Shown piece by piece: positions 49,379 through 62,298 of a DNA stretch of 64,000 bases. Source of the stretch: Gammaproteobacteria bacterium. Its GTDB lineage: Bacteria > Pseudomonadota > Gammaproteobacteria > Burkholderiales > Rhodocyclaceae. The notes under the pieces are model-generated. The model was given only the letters and a program-made list of their open reading frames with translations. It did not search any database and was not told where the DNA came from. The translations under genes and the position numbers were made by a program. The DNA is taken from assembly GCA_018824085.1 (NCBI GenBank), contig JAHJHI010000001.1, forward strand, positions 30,875 through 94,874, read 5' to 3'. The first letter of the stretch is position 1. Every line of letters begins with the position of its first letter.

Positions 49379-49404
49379 GAGCGCCCTTGGCGCTCTTTTT
49401 TTTT
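49379..49404 (+). terminator. Intrinsic terminator after typA
   Basis: GAGCGCC-CTT-GGCGCTC is a perfect 7-bp stem (49379-49395), followed by nine T (49396-49404). It lies 32 nt past the typA stop. Confidence 0.95.
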
Positions 49405-49454
49405 CGCGTCGCCGGAGGAATGCGACGGAAAGATGGACCCGACGCCCGCCGGAT

Positions 49455-49973
49455 CTATACGCTAGCCAACGAGGTTGCGCCGCCCGGCATGCACACGCGC
49501 GCGTAGGCCGCCTGCAGCACGCGCGCGTCGTTGCTGGCACGGTGACGCGTCGTGCGAAGTTCGTCGGCCACCCGACGCTTGACGTCATGCCAGCGCGCGG
49601 CCTGCTCCTCGGTCAGCAATTCGCGCAGGCTGCGCAAGTGAAAGCGTGGCACCGTCCCCGCTTCGTCATAGAGGCGGGACAGCCACGCGTAGTCGTTGCC
49701 CCAGGCGTCGCTGAACACGTCCTGTCCACGCAGGGCATCATCGAGGTGGCGAATCACCTCGGCGATCGGCTTGCCGCGTGACATCAGCAATTCGCGCGTG
49801 ATGTGATGGACCGATTCGGCGCTGTTGTCCCAGTGCCGCCAGGCCTCCGGCGGGCGCACCAGGCAGCACACGGTACGGCCATCCGCAAGTACGCAACCCA
49901 CCTCTATCGGGTAACTGCCCGCACCGAAACCGGATGCCTCGATATCGAGAAAAACCGGTAGGGCGTCGGCCAT
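49455..49973 (-). CDS. DnaQ-like 3'-5' exonuclease (DEDDh)
   Basis: The 172-residue protein begins ALPVFLDIEASGFGAGSYPIEVG, with Asp10 and Glu12 as the first DxE motif. HHITRELL, SDAWGNDYAWLSRLYDEAG and the HRASNDARVL (HxxxxD) motif complete the DEDDh set. It is a single-domain RNase-T/DnaQ-like enzyme, and its substrate is unknown. It lies 3 nt after hpt in the same direction. Confidence 0.85.
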   Translation of the reverse strand: MADALPVFLDIEASGFGAGSYPIEVGCVLADGRTVCCLVRPPEAWRHWDNSAESVHHITRELLMSRGKPIAEVIRHLDDALRGQDVFSDAWGNDYAWLSRLYDEAGTVPRFHLRSLRELLTEEQAARWHDVKRRVADELRTTRHRASNDARVLQAAYARVCMPGGATSLASV

Positions 49974-49976
49974 CGC

Positions 49977-50522
49977 TCAGTCCTTCAGCGCGTAGATGGC
50001 GGGAAGATTGCGCCAGGCGCCGCGCACGTCCATGCCGTAGCCGAAAACGTAGCGGTCAGGCAGTTCGAGGCCGACGAAGTCGGCGGTGATGGGTTTCGCG
50101 CGGCCGATCTGCTTGTCGGAAAACACGGCCGTCAGGCAGCGCTGCGCGCCCGCATCAAGCATGTGCCGATGGATCGCTGCAAGCGTGATGCCTTCATCGA
50201 GAATGTCGTCCAGCACCAGCACGGTGCGCCCTGCCACCGGCAAGCGCGGCTCGCTGATCCAACGCAGGTCGCTGCCGCGCGTGTCGTCACCGTAGCGCGT
50301 GACATGCAGATAGTCGAAGTCGAGCGGGAACGCGAGGCGCGGCAACAGATTTCCGGTAAAGACCACGGCACCGCCCATGACGGACAGCACCAGCGGATAG
50401 CTGTCGCCAAGCGCAGTCGTGATATCGACGGCAAGCCGGTCAATCGCCGCGTCGACCTCGGCCGCGCTGCAGATCAGCTCGGCGCCGTCGAGCAGCGCCT
50501 GCGCGTCATCCCGCCGGCTCAC
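49977..50522 (-). CDS. hpt: Hypoxanthine-guanine phosphoribosyltransferase
   Basis: The 181-residue protein has the PRPP-binding motif [17 protein letters not shown] and the early segment [47 protein letters not shown]. The base-binding part is [24 protein letters not shown]. It salvages hypoxanthine and guanine with PRPP. It overlaps galU by 4 nt. The related phosphorylase at 46606 could supply its substrate base. Confidence 0.93.
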   Translation of the reverse strand: MSRRDDAQALLDGAELICSAAEVDAAIDRLAVDITTALGDSYPLVLSVMGGAVVFTGNLLPRLAFPLDFDYLHVTRYGDDTRGSDLRWISEPRLPVAGRTVLVLDDILDEGITLAAIHRHMLDAGAQRCLTAVFSDKQIGRAKPITADFVGLELPDRYVFGYGMDVRGAWRNLPAIYALKD

Positions 50523-51433
50523 GCGACGTTCGCATCCGGTGCATTGCCATCCAGCGCCGCGTTGCGGCGGCCTTCCTGCTCGTCCATCCAGGCGGAAAAC
50601 TCGGCGCCCACTTCCGGATGCTTGCGCGCAAGCGCAACCGTCGCCTGCAGATAGCCAAGCTTCGAACCGCAGTCGTAGCGGGTGCCCTTGAACGGATAGG
50701 CCAGCACCGCTTCATCGGCAAGCAGCGCGGCGATCGCGTCCGTCAGCTGCAACTCGCCGCCGGCGCCCGGCGTCAAGGCGCGCAGGTGGTCGAAGATGCG
50801 CGGCGTGAGCACGTAGCGGCCGACGACGGCCAGCGTGGACGGCGCATCTTCCGGCTTGGGCTTCTCGACGATGCCTGTGACACCGTAAAGACCGCCCACA
50901 TCCGCATCCGTGCTGACGATGCCGTAGCTGCCGGTCTGGCTGCGCGGCACCTGCTGCACGCCGAGGATGGAGCGGCCGAAGCGCTCGAAAATGTCCGTCA
51001 TCTGCTTCAGGATGGGGGGATCGCCATCGATCAGGTCATCTGCCAGCACCACCGCGAACGGTTCGTCATTGACGACCGGCGCCGCGCACAGCACCGCATG
51101 GCCAAGGCCCAGCGGCTCGGACTGACGGATGTAGATGCAGTTCACATGCTTCGGCACCGTGTTGCACAGTGCCAGCAACGCCTTCTTCTGCTTCATTTCG
51201 AGCTCGTGTTCGAGCTCGTAAGCCTTGTCGAAGTGGTCCGCGATCGAACGCTTGGTGCGCCCGGTGATGAAGATGAGATCGGTGCAGCCCGCCGCCACGG
51301 CCTCTTCCACCGCGTACTGGATCAGAGGCTTGTCGACGACCGGCAGCATCTCTTTCGGATTGGCCTTGGTCGCCGGCAGGAAGCGACTGCCCAGGCCTGC
51401 GACGGGGAAAACTGCTTTTCGCAATGATTTCAT
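50519..51433 (-). CDS. galU: UTP-glucose-1-phosphate uridylyltransferase
   Basis: The ATG at 51433 gives 304 residues. The nucleotidyltransferase start [45 protein letters not shown] matches Gal[47 protein letters not shown] and [12 protein letters not shown] follow. It makes UDP-glucose for envelope sugars. It starts 4 nt after the ligA stop. An AGGGAG lies 12 nt upstream. Confidence 0.96.
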   Translation of the reverse strand: MKSLRKAVFPVAGLGSRFLPATKANPKEMLPVVDKPLIQYAVEEAVAAGCTDLIFITGRTKRSIADHFDKAYELEHELEMKQKKALLALCNTVPKHVNCIYIRQSEPLGLGHAVLCAAPVVNDEPFAVVLADDLIDGDPPILKQMTDIFERFGRSILGVQQVPRSQTGSYGIVSTDADVGGLYGVTGIVEKPKPEDAPSTLAVVGRYVLTPRIFDHLRALTPGAGGELQLTDAIAALLADEAVLAYPFKGTRYDCGSKLGYLQATVALARKHPEVGAEFSAWMDEQEGRRNAALDGNAPDANVA

Positions 51434-51437
51434 TGTT

Positions 51438-54634
<3,197 letters not shown>

Positions 54635-54662
54635 GAATCCCCATTCCCGTTAGCTTGTGCAT

Positions 54663-57600
54663 TCAGACGCTGAGCGCTTCGTCGCGCAGCTTCAGTGCCT
54701 GTTCCATGTCGACCTCGACAACGCGCGAGCACCCCCGCTCCTGCATCGTGACGCCGACCAGCTGTTGCGCCATTTCCATCGTGATCTTGTTGTGGCTGAT
54801 GAATACGAACTGCGTGGCCTGCGACATGCGTTTGACCATTTCGCAGAAACGCTCGGTATTCGTGTCGTCCAGCGGTGCATCCACTTCGTCCAGCATGCAG
54901 AACGGCGCAGGATTGAGCTGGAACAGCGCAAACACCAGCGCCGTCGCCGTGAGCGCCTTCTCGCCCCCGGACAACAGCTGGATGGACGCATTGCGCTTGC
55001 CCGGCGGCTGCGCGAACACCTGCAGCCCGGCGTCGAGAATCTCGTCGCCGGTCATCACCAGGCGCGCTTCGCCGCCCCCGAAAAGCTCCGGAAAGATGCG
55101 CCCGAACTCGGTATTGACCCGATCATACGTGTCCTTGAGCTGAGCACGGGTTTCACGGTCCATGCGGCGGATGGCGTCCTCCAGCGTATCGATCGCCTGA
55201 CGCAGGTCGAGCGACTGCATGTCGAGATAGCCCTTGCGCTCGGACGCCTGCGTCAATTCCTCCAGCGCCGCGAGATTCACCGCGCCGAGCGCGGCGATGT
55301 CGCGTCCGAGCCGACTGATTTCACTGCCGAGCGCGCCCTCGCGCACCTTCTCCTGTTCGCCCTCGGCCAGCAATGCGTCGAGCCGGCCATCCGTCAGTTC
55401 GATTTCGGCCAGCCGCTGCGTGTACTGCTCGGCGTTGAGCAGTGCCGCCTGCTGCTTGAGCTTCATTTCAGCCAGCCGTTCGCGTGCCGGCGCAAGCAGC
55501 CCGTCTGTCTGCGCGCGCTGTGATTCATGCTCGCGCAACTGCGTCGCCAGCACCTCCTGCGCATCGCGGCAGGTTGCCAGCACCTGTTCGCGCTCGCGCC
55601 TGCGGTCCAACGCCTGCTGCAACGTGGCGTCTATGGCCCGCTCGTCGATCTGCGCGAATTCGTCGCGCCTGAGCGCCAGCTCCAGTTCGCCGTTCTCGAG
55701 CTGGGTCCGCGCGATGGCCAGATTGTTCGCCAGATCGGTGAGCCGGCTCGCGCACTCACGCTGCGAAAACCCGGCTTCCTGAACCTCCCGCGCCGCGGCC
55801 TGATCCGCGAAGCGTGCTTCGCGCAATGCGCCATCGCTGCTCTTCTGCGCCTCGAGTGCGGCATCCAGCCGGGCACGCTGCGCTTCGATCAGCTCACGCG
55901 CACGTTCCATTTCCGTGTCGGCGCGTTCGTGATGCGCACGTTCGGTCTGCTCCGCCTGATCGAGTTCGGCGCGGTCGCGTTCGATCGCCGCACGCTTCTC
56001 GTCGAAGCGCGCCACCGCCTGCGCCAGTTTGAGCTGTTCAACCTGTGCCGCATGCGCCGCCTGCGTCAGCGATTGCTGTTCGCGCCGTGCCGCCGCCAGT
56101 TCCTCGCCGGCATCGTGCAATCCCTGCTCGGCTTCGTGCAGCGCTTCGCGCGCCATGGCGAGCGCCGCATCCGCCGCGTCGATATCGCGTCCGAACTGTT
56201 CGATGTCGCGCGCGCGCTCCAGCACGCCGTGCGTGCGCGCATCCGGCGCGTACAGCGTCAGCGACGCGCCATGCACAAGCCGCCCGGCACGGTCGATGCG
56301 CGGTGCGTCCGGTGCGCCGGTGTACGGCGGCTCGTGCGATTCGACCGCCACGACGGGCCCCAGCCAGAGGTCGAGCAAGGCGTGCCAGCGCGCATCGGTC
56401 GCGCGCGCACGCTGCCGCAGACTGCCTTCCAGGAGCGAAGCTCTGCCACCGTCGCCCCCCGGCAATGCCAGCGTGATGCTCTGCGGCGCCGTTGCGCCGC
56501 TGCACGCGGCTGCCAGAACCTCCGCCGATCCGGCGTCCAGCGCTCCGAGACGTTCGCGCAGCACCGCTTCCACCGCCAGTTCCCAGCCGGCGTCGACTTG
56601 AAGGCTGTGCCACAGCGGGGCCGCGCCGTCCAGACCGAGCGCGCTCAGCCAGGGCGCCAGCTTGCCGTCGTTCTGCGTCTTGCGCTGCAGCTCGACCAAG
56701 GCATCGCGGCGCGCCCGCGTCTCCGTCAGCGCGCGGGTCGCCGCGCGCTCCGCGTCCTGCGCCGTGCGCACCCTTGCCTGCCACTGCGGCACGGCGCCCT
56801 GCGCCGCATGTACGCGCTGCTGCGCGGCCTCGGCCGCATCACGCAGTTCGTCGAGTTGCGCCTGCGCAATGTCCAGCGCCTCGCGGTCGGGCTCAGCCAG
56901 CTGCGCAACGTCCTGCTCCAGACGCGCGCGCCGGTTTGCCAGCGCGTCCAGCGTGCGCAGCGCGTTGGCCCGATGCGTCTCTTCCACCTTGAGTTGCTGC
57001 TCGGCCGCCGACAGTTCGCGCCGCACGGCGCTCGCCTGCTGCTCGGCCTCGCGCCAGGCGGCTTCCGCCTCCGGCAGCAGCGCGGCCGTGGTTTCATGGC
57101 GCGCCTGCGCCTGTTCGATGCGATGTTCGGCGTGTTCGGCCAGCGTCTGCCAGCGCGCGGTATCCGATTCGATGCCTTCGATGCGAGCGCGCCAGTCAGC
57201 GACATCCGTGCCCAGCTGCGCGATGCGCGCATCCAGCTTGTGGCGGCTGTCGAGCGCGCGGCGCAGGTCTTCTTCCAGCCGCGACGCGTCGGCATTGACT
57301 GCGTACAGCGCCGCCTGCGCGGCATGCACGGCCTCCGACGCGCCAAGATGTTCGGCCCGCACGCGCTCCAGCGCCGCCTCGTGATGGCGCAGCGCGGCCG
57401 TGTCGCGCTCGATGCCGTTCTCGATCTGACCGGATTCGAATGCCAGCGCCTGTGCCTCGGACGCAGCCGCGCGCTGCTTCATCGCCCACAACAATGCCTG
57501 GCGCTCCGTCAGCCGGCGACTCAGCTCGTTGTGACGCGCCGCCACCTCGGCCTGCTTCTGCAGCCGCTCCATGCGAGCGCCGAGTTCGCCGACGATGTCG

Positions 57601-58184
57601 TCCAGCCGGGTCAGGTTGTCGCGCGCGTCGTCGAGCCGGCCCTGCGTCTCGCGCCGCCGCTCGCGGTACTTCGTGATGCCGGCCGCCTCTTCCAGGAAGG
57701 CACGCAACTCATCGGGACGCGCCTCGATGATGCGGGTGATCATGCCCTGCTCGATGATGGCGTAGGCGCGCGGTCCGAGTCCGGTGCCAAGGAAGACGTC
57801 GATCACGTCGCGCCGGCGCACGCGTGTGTTGTTGATGAAGTAGTCGGATTGCCCGTCACGTTCCAGCACCCGCTTGACGGCGATCTCCGCGTATTGCGAC
57901 CACTGGCCGGCCGCCCGGCCCTGAGCGTTGTCGAACACCAGCTCCACGCTGGCGCGCCCGACCGGCTTGCGCGTGCCCGAACCGTTGAAGATGACGTCGC
58001 TCATCGCGTCGCCGCGCAAGGCGGACGCACGCGATTCGCCGAGCACCCAGCGCACCGCATCGATGATGTTGGACTTGCCGCAACCGTTCGGCCCGACCAC
58101 GCCGACCAGCTGCCCTGGCATCTGGATGGTGGTCGGGTCGACGAAGGTCTTGAAGCCGGCGAGTTTGAGTTTGGACAGTCGCAC
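54663..58184 (-). CDS. smc: Chromosome segregation protein SMC
   Basis: The 1173-residue protein has Walker A GPNGCGKSN (31-39). Long coiled coils flank a hinge at roughly 500-660 (VLRERLGALDAGSAEVLAAA). The C-terminal head has the ABC signature QLLSGGEKALTATALVFALF and Walker B PFCMLDEVDAPLDDTN. With ScpA and ScpB it compacts and segregates chromosomes. It is the first gene of the smc-zipA-ligA group. Confidence 0.98.
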   Translation of the reverse strand: MRLSKLKLAGFKTFVDPTTIQMPGQLVGVVGPNGCGKSNIIDAVRWVLGESRASALRGDAMSDVIFNGSGTRKPVGRASVELVFDNAQGRAAGQWSQYAEIAVKRVLERDGQSDYFINNTRVRRRDVIDVFLGTGLGPRAYAIIEQGMITRIIEARPDELRAFLEEAAGITKYRERRRETQGRLDDARDNLTRLDDIVGELGARMERLQKQAEVAARHNELSRRLTERQALLWAMKQRAAASEAQALAFESGQIENGIERDTAALRHHEAALERVRAEHLGASEAVHAAQAALYAVNADASRLEEDLRRALDSRHKLDARIAQLGTDVADWRARIEGIESDTARWQTLAEHAEHRIEQAQARHETTAALLPEAEAAWREAEQQASAVRRELSAAEQQLKVEETHRANALRTLDALANRRARLEQDVAQLAEPDREALDIAQAQLDELRDAAEAAQQRVHAAQGAVPQWQARVRTAQDAERAATRALTETRARRDALVELQRKTQNDGKLAPWLSALGLDGAAPLWHSLQVDAGWELAVEAVLRERLGALDAGSAEVLAAACSGATAPQSITLALPGGDGGRASLLEGSLRQRARATDARWHALLDLWLGPVVAVESHEPPYTGAPDAPRIDRAGRLVHGASLTLYAPDARTHGVLERARDIEQFGRDIDAADAALAMAREALHEAEQGLHDAGEELAAARREQQSLTQAAHAAQVEQLKLAQAVARFDEKRAAIERDRAELDQAEQTERAHHERADTEMERARELIEAQRARLDAALEAQKSSDGALREARFADQAAAREVQEAGFSQRECASRLTDLANNLAIARTQLENGELELALRRDEFAQIDERAIDATLQQALDRRREREQVLATCRDAQEVLATQLREHESQRAQTDGLLAPARERLAEMKLKQQAALLNAEQYTQRLAEIELTDGRLDALLAEGEQEKVREGALGSEISRLGRDIAALGAVNLAALEELTQASERKGYLDMQSLDLRQAIDTLEDAIRRMDRETRAQLKDTYDRVNTEFGRIFPELFGGGEARLVMTGDEILDAGLQVFAQPPGKRNASIQLLSGGEKALTATALVFALFQLNPAPFCMLDEVDAPLDDTNTERFCEMVKRMSQATQFVFISHNKITMEMAQQLVGVTMQERGCSRVVEVDMEQALKLRDEALSV

Positions 58185-58472
58185 GGGTCAGCGGCAGGCG
58201 GAAAGAGGTCTGGCTGGAAAAAGGCGGGCGGATGGCGCCCGATTGGGTGCGGATGATAGCACCGGGGCCACTCCCCGGCCTTCGCCGGGGAAACTGCATG
58301 CCCTCGTTCGACCGTCCGGGCGTTGGTCCCTCTGCGTTTGCGGACTGCGGTTGACGCAGCGCATCGAACGCCCCCGCTCGCGCGCGCAACCTTAGAATGG
58401 CGCTTCCGTCGAAAGAACCGTCATGGCCTTGACCATGGAAGGCTTTCATCCTTGCACTCACGTGGGGTGAAA

Positions 58473-59384
58473 ATGAGCACGCCTTTCATTTCTCTGTGCC
58501 CGGAGATCACCCGGGCCAACGCGCTGAATCTGATGGACTGGCTGGAGGACGAGAACGTCATCCGCTATCTGAGCGATTCGCGCCATGTCTCCCGCCACAT
58601 CGAACAGGTCGTCAGCCGGGTCCATCTACCCGTCCTGACCCATCTGTTCAACCAGGGCGGCCGCTTCTTCATGGCCTGCGACCGGCATGACCAGCCGGTC
58701 GGCTTCGTCCGCCTCGTGAAGACCGGCGCGGACTGCGAAATCGTGCTGGTCATCGGAGATCGCGACAACTGGGGCCGCAAGCTCGGCGCCAGCGCGCTGC
58801 GCGAAGGCATGAAGCTCGCCTTCTTCGACATGCGGGCCGAGAAGCTCATCGCCAGGATTCACGCGGATAACGCGCGCTCGCTGAAGGCCTTCCTGCGCTG
58901 CGGCTTCCTGCTCGAAAGCGAAACGCCGACGCTGAAGTCATTTGCGATGAGTTCGGAGCGCTATCTGCAGCGCCTGCGCGAAGACACGGTCGATGACCCC
59001 TCCGGGATCTACGTCACCGAAATAGACCAGGCCCGGCTCCGGAACCTGATTGCACTGGAACTGGGTCCGGAGGTGGTTGATCTGGAACACGAGGTCGAGC
59101 GCGCCATCGTCGTCGACCCGCATCAGGTCGGACGAGACGTGGTCACGATGAACTCGCGCGCCGTGCTGCATCTGGACGACGAGAAAGTCGAAGTGGCGCT
59201 GGTCTACCCGCAGGACGCGGACGGCAGCGCAGGAAAGCTGTCGGTGTGCTCCGGCGTTGGCACCGCGATCCTCGGTTACAGGGAGGGCGATTGCATCGAC
59301 TGGCGTATGCCGCACCGGACCCGGCGCATCCGGATAGAGCGCGTGCTTTACCAGCCGGAAGCGGCAGGCGATTTCCATCTGTAG
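58473..59384 (+). CDS. Fusion of a GNAT acetyltransferase domain with an Rnk-like GreA-C domain
   Basis: The ATG at 58473 follows a GTGGGGTGAA stretch and gives 303 residues. Residues 1-165 are a GNAT fold (PVGFVRLVKTGADCEIVLVIGDRDNWGRKLGASALREGMKLAFFDMRAEKLIARIHADNARSLKAFLRCGF). Residues 175-303 match Rnk, the nucleoside diphosphate kinase regulator (IYVTEIDQARL, then VTMNSRAVLHLDDEKVEVALVYPQDADGSAGKLSVCSGVGTAILGYREGDCIDW, then LYQPEAAGDFHL). Stand-alone Rnk has this domain after a coiled coil; here the coiled coil is replaced by GNAT. It may bind RNA polymerase and acetylate a target there, which is inference. No operon partner. Confidence 0.88.
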   Translation: MSTPFISLCPEITRANALNLMDWLEDENVIRYLSDSRHVSRHIEQVVSRVHLPVLTHLFNQGGRFFMACDRHDQPVGFVRLVKTGADCEIVLVIGDRDNWGRKLGASALREGMKLAFFDMRAEKLIARIHADNARSLKAFLRCGFLLESETPTLKSFAMSSERYLQRLREDTVDDPSGIYVTEIDQARLRNLIALELGPEVVDLEHEVERAIVVDPHQVGRDVVTMNSRAVLHLDDEKVEVALVYPQDADGSAGKLSVCSGVGTAILGYREGDCIDWRMPHRTRRIRIERVLYQPEAAGDFHL

Positions 59385-59976
59385 GTCCGCGTAGCAGCGG
59401 ACCGGGGGCGAGCATGCGGCAACACCGCGTGGATAGCGTTGCGGGGTTCGGAACCAGGCGCCTTAACCTCTCCCGGGCTCCTCGCCGTCGAAGACCGCCC
59501 CGCGGCGCATCAATTTATCGCCGGGGAGCCATTTCGCTCGCCACTGCATTGCAGTTCTCCTCGGCGTCTTTGAAAGCCATGAAAGCAAGCTGACCGCGAT
59601 GATCATCCCGTCAGCCCGTCATTGCTTCGCCCCCTCATCTCTTGTTGGACAGTCAGCCCCGGAAGCGCCTGTTTCCGCCGCAAATGACGGCCCTCTGCCG
59701 CCCTCGCCGGCGGAGCACGACGATTGCCGCCTACGCCCTCATCCTCAAGAAAATCAGGAACTTCGCCCGACATGAGAACGTAACAGTGCACATGGCCGGC
59801 CTCAAGAACACGAGCCGATGCGCGTTGGCGACCGCTCGCCGAAAGTCAAGGCGACTCGACTCATCCTTACGGATGAATGTCACCTCCGCAAATTCCAATT
59901 ACATAGCTTTCCGTTGTCATTTGAGTAAGCGCATGTTTCAACTCTTGGCGTAACGCCACGGTGATCAACCGTCTGA
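59385..59976. other. Intergenic stretch without a supported gene
   Basis: About 590 bases between the GNAT-Rnk gene and the exporter operon. ORFs of 115, 103 and 62 codons occur here but have irregular composition and no recognisable motif. The right half is AT-richer (for example around 59880-59940) and could hold the exporter promoter. I cannot point to clear hexamers. Confidence 0.5.
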
Positions 59977-62208
59977 ATGCGCGGACATACGGAAAGCAAA
60001 GCCTTGACCCATCAACAGTCCGCCGCTGTTCACCCAGCCCCGCCAAGCACTGCCGTTCGCCCGGGCTTCAGCGGTCTGAAGTGCCTTGCATTGGTCGCTC
60101 GCTTCCTTGGCTGCGCGGCCGATGCGGAGCAGATCCATCACCAGCTCGGCCTCAGCGGCCGGCCGGTAACCGCCGACGACCTGATCCGTGCCGCCCGAAG
60201 CCCGTCGCTGAAATCGCGAGCGGCGAAGTTCGAGCCATCGTCCGGCGGGCTCAAACGCCTCGGCAGCGGCACACTGCCCTGCATCCTTGAAACCCGCACC
60301 GCCGAAGTCGACGCAACCGAACCCGCGGCCGAGTTTGTCGTGCTGGCCCGCATCGAAGGCGACAAGGCGCTCATTCACGATCCGCAGGAAGAGCGCCCGG
60401 TGCTGTTGTCGGTGGAAGAACTGGCAGCCCGACTGTCCGGCCGTGCCGTACTGGTCACCTCCCGTGCCCAGCTGGCGAGCGCCCTCGCCCGCTTTGATTT
60501 CACCTGGTTTGTGCCTGCGGTCGTCAAATACCGGCGCCTGCTGGCCGAGGCGCTGGTCGCGTCTTTCGCCCTGCAGATCTTCGCGCTGGTCACGCCGCTG
60601 TTCTTCCAGGTGGTCATGGACAAGGTGCTGGTGCATCAGGGCCTGGCCACGCTGCAGGTCATCGGTGTCGGCCTGCTGGCGACCGTGCTGTTCGAATCCG
60701 TGCTGTCGGCGCTGCGCACCTATGTTTTCGCGCACACCACCAGCCGCATCGACGTCGAACTGGGCGCCCGCCTCTTCCGCCACCTCCTCGGTCTGCCGCT
60801 GGCCTACTTCGAGGCGCGCCGCATCGGGGATTCGGTCGCGCGGGTGCGCGAACTGGAAAATATCCGCAATTTCCTGACCGGGCCAGCCCTCACCTCTGTG
60901 ATGGATCTGCTGTTCACCTTCGTCTTTCTCGCCGTCATGCTCTGGTACAGCGTGCCGCTGACGCTGCTGGTACTGGCCTCGCTGCCGCTGTACGCACTGC
61001 TGATGGGCTCTGCCATGCCGGCCTTCCGCCGCCGGCTGGACGAAAAATTCGCGCGCGGCGCGGAAAACCAGGCCTTCCTGGTCGAAGCCGTCTCCAACAT
61101 CCAGACGCTGAAAGCCGGCGCGACCGAACCGCAGGCAATACGCCGCTGGGACGAACAGCTCGCCGCCTACGTCGCCTCCAGCTTCCGCGTGACGAAACTG
61201 GCCGCCTTCGCCGGTGAAGGCATACAGCTCATCCAGAAGCTGGTCACCGTCGGCATTCTGTGGCTGGGTGCCTACCAGGTCATGGACGGCGCAATGACGG
61301 TCGGCAGCCTCATCGCCTTCAACATGCTGGCGGGTCGCGTCGCCCAACCCGTCCTGCGTCTCGCCCAGTTGTGGCAGGAACTTCAGCAGGCAGGCATTGC
61401 GGTCGCGCGGCTGGGCGACATCCTGAACACGCCGACCGAAACGCGGGCCGCGAGTCGCACGCAGTTGCCGGCGCTGCGCGGCGACATCGAATTCGATCAG
61501 GTGCGTTTCCGCTACCGGCCCGACGGCTCGGAAGTGTTGCGCGGCATCAGCTTTCATCTGCGCGCGGGTGAGGTGCTCGGCATCGTCGGCCGCAGCGGCT
61601 CCGGCAAGAGCACCGTGGCCAAGCTGGTGCAGCGCCTGTATGTGCCCGAGCGCGGGCGGGTGAAGGTCGATGGCGTCGATCTGGCTTTGGCCGACCCCGC
61701 CTGGCTGCGCCGGCAGATCGGCGTCGTGCTGCAGGAAAACCGCCTGTTCGCCCGCAGCGTGCGCGACAACATCGCGCTGGCCGACCCCGGCGCATCGATG
61801 GACGCCGTCGTCCAGGCCGCCAAGCTGGCCGGGGCGCACGAGTTCATCCTTGAACTGCCGGAAGGTTACGACACCCTGGTCGGCGAACAGGGCTCGACGC
61901 TGTCGGGCGGGCAGCGTCAGCGCATCGCCATCGCGCGCGCCCTGATGACCAACCCGCGCGTGCTCATCTTCGACGAAGCGACCTCGGCCCTCGACTACGA
62001 ATCCGAACGCATCGTGCACGACAACATGCGCTTCATCTGCAAGGGGCGCACCGTCATCATCATCGCGCACCGGCTGTCGGCGGTACGCGATGCCCACCGC
62101 ATCATGGTGATGGAAGCCGGCGAAATCGTCGAACAAGGCAGCCATGCCGAACTGCTCGCCGCACCGGGCGGGCGTTATGCGCATCTGCATGCACTGCAGG
62201 CGGGGTGA
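59977..62208 (+). CDS. Type I secretion ABC transporter (HlyB/RTX type) with degenerate C39-like domain
   Basis: The 743-residue protein has three parts. Residues 20-155 form a C39-peptidase-like domain (GLKCLALVARFLGCAADAEQIHHQLG, then KALIHDPQEERPVLLSVEEL) in which the catalytic Cys and His positions are not conserved, so it docks substrate instead of cutting it. A six-helix ABC membrane domain follows (TPLFFQVVMDKVLVHQGLATL). The ATPase has Walker A GRSGSGKST near 538, signature TLSGGQRQRIAIARAL and Walker B VLIFDEATSALD. It exports unfolded proteins with an HlyD partner and TolC. A TTG at 60004 with GGAAAG ahead is an alternative start. Confidence 0.93.
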   Translation: MRGHTESKALTHQQSAAVHPAPPSTAVRPGFSGLKCLALVARFLGCAADAEQIHHQLGLSGRPVTADDLIRAARSPSLKSRAAKFEPSSGGLKRLGSGTLPCILETRTAEVDATEPAAEFVVLARIEGDKALIHDPQEERPVLLSVEELAARLSGRAVLVTSRAQLASALARFDFTWFVPAVVKYRRLLAEALVASFALQIFALVTPLFFQVVMDKVLVHQGLATLQVIGVGLLATVLFESVLSALRTYVFAHTTSRIDVELGARLFRHLLGLPLAYFEARRIGDSVARVRELENIRNFLTGPALTSVMDLLFTFVFLAVMLWYSVPLTLLVLASLPLYALLMGSAMPAFRRRLDEKFARGAENQAFLVEAVSNIQTLKAGATEPQAIRRWDEQLAAYVASSFRVTKLAAFAGEGIQLIQKLVTVGILWLGAYQVMDGAMTVGSLIAFNMLAGRVAQPVLRLAQLWQELQQAGIAVARLGDILNTPTETRAASRTQLPALRGDIEFDQVRFRYRPDGSEVLRGISFHLRAGEVLGIVGRSGSGKSTVAKLVQRLYVPERGRVKVDGVDLALADPAWLRRQIGVVLQENRLFARSVRDNIALADPGASMDAVVQAAKLAGAHEFILELPEGYDTLVGEQGSTLSGGQRQRIAIARALMTNPRVLIFDEATSALDYESERIVHDNMRFICKGRTVIIIAHRLSAVRDAHRIMVMEAGEIVEQGSHAELLAAPGGRYAHLHALQAG

Positions 62209-62213
62209 TGAGA

Positions 62214-62280
62214 CCCCCACGCTCACTTCGTTCACTGCCCCCCGAGGGGGCTGCGCTAGCCCTTGGGGCGGCCCGGCGGG
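62214..62280. repeat. Betaproteobacterial extragenic palindromic repeat (REP-like)
   Basis: The unit contains GCTCACTTCGTTCACTGC, then GCCCCCCGAGGGGGC, then AGCCCTTGGGGCGGCCCGGCGGG. The centre is strongly self-complementary. Elements of this form are frequent between genes in betaproteobacteria. It sits between the exporter and adaptor genes and could weaken or protect the transcript. Confidence 0.75.
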
Positions 62281-62298
62281 CAGCGCGGAACCTCTGAC

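Noticed and set aside
55527-58256. 909-codon plus-strand ORF opposite smc
   Set aside because: Antisense shadow of smc; Arg/Gln/Ala-rich composition without motifs.
59642-59953. 103-codon plus-strand ORF in the gap before the exporter
   Set aside because: Irregular composition, no ribosome binding site, no motif.
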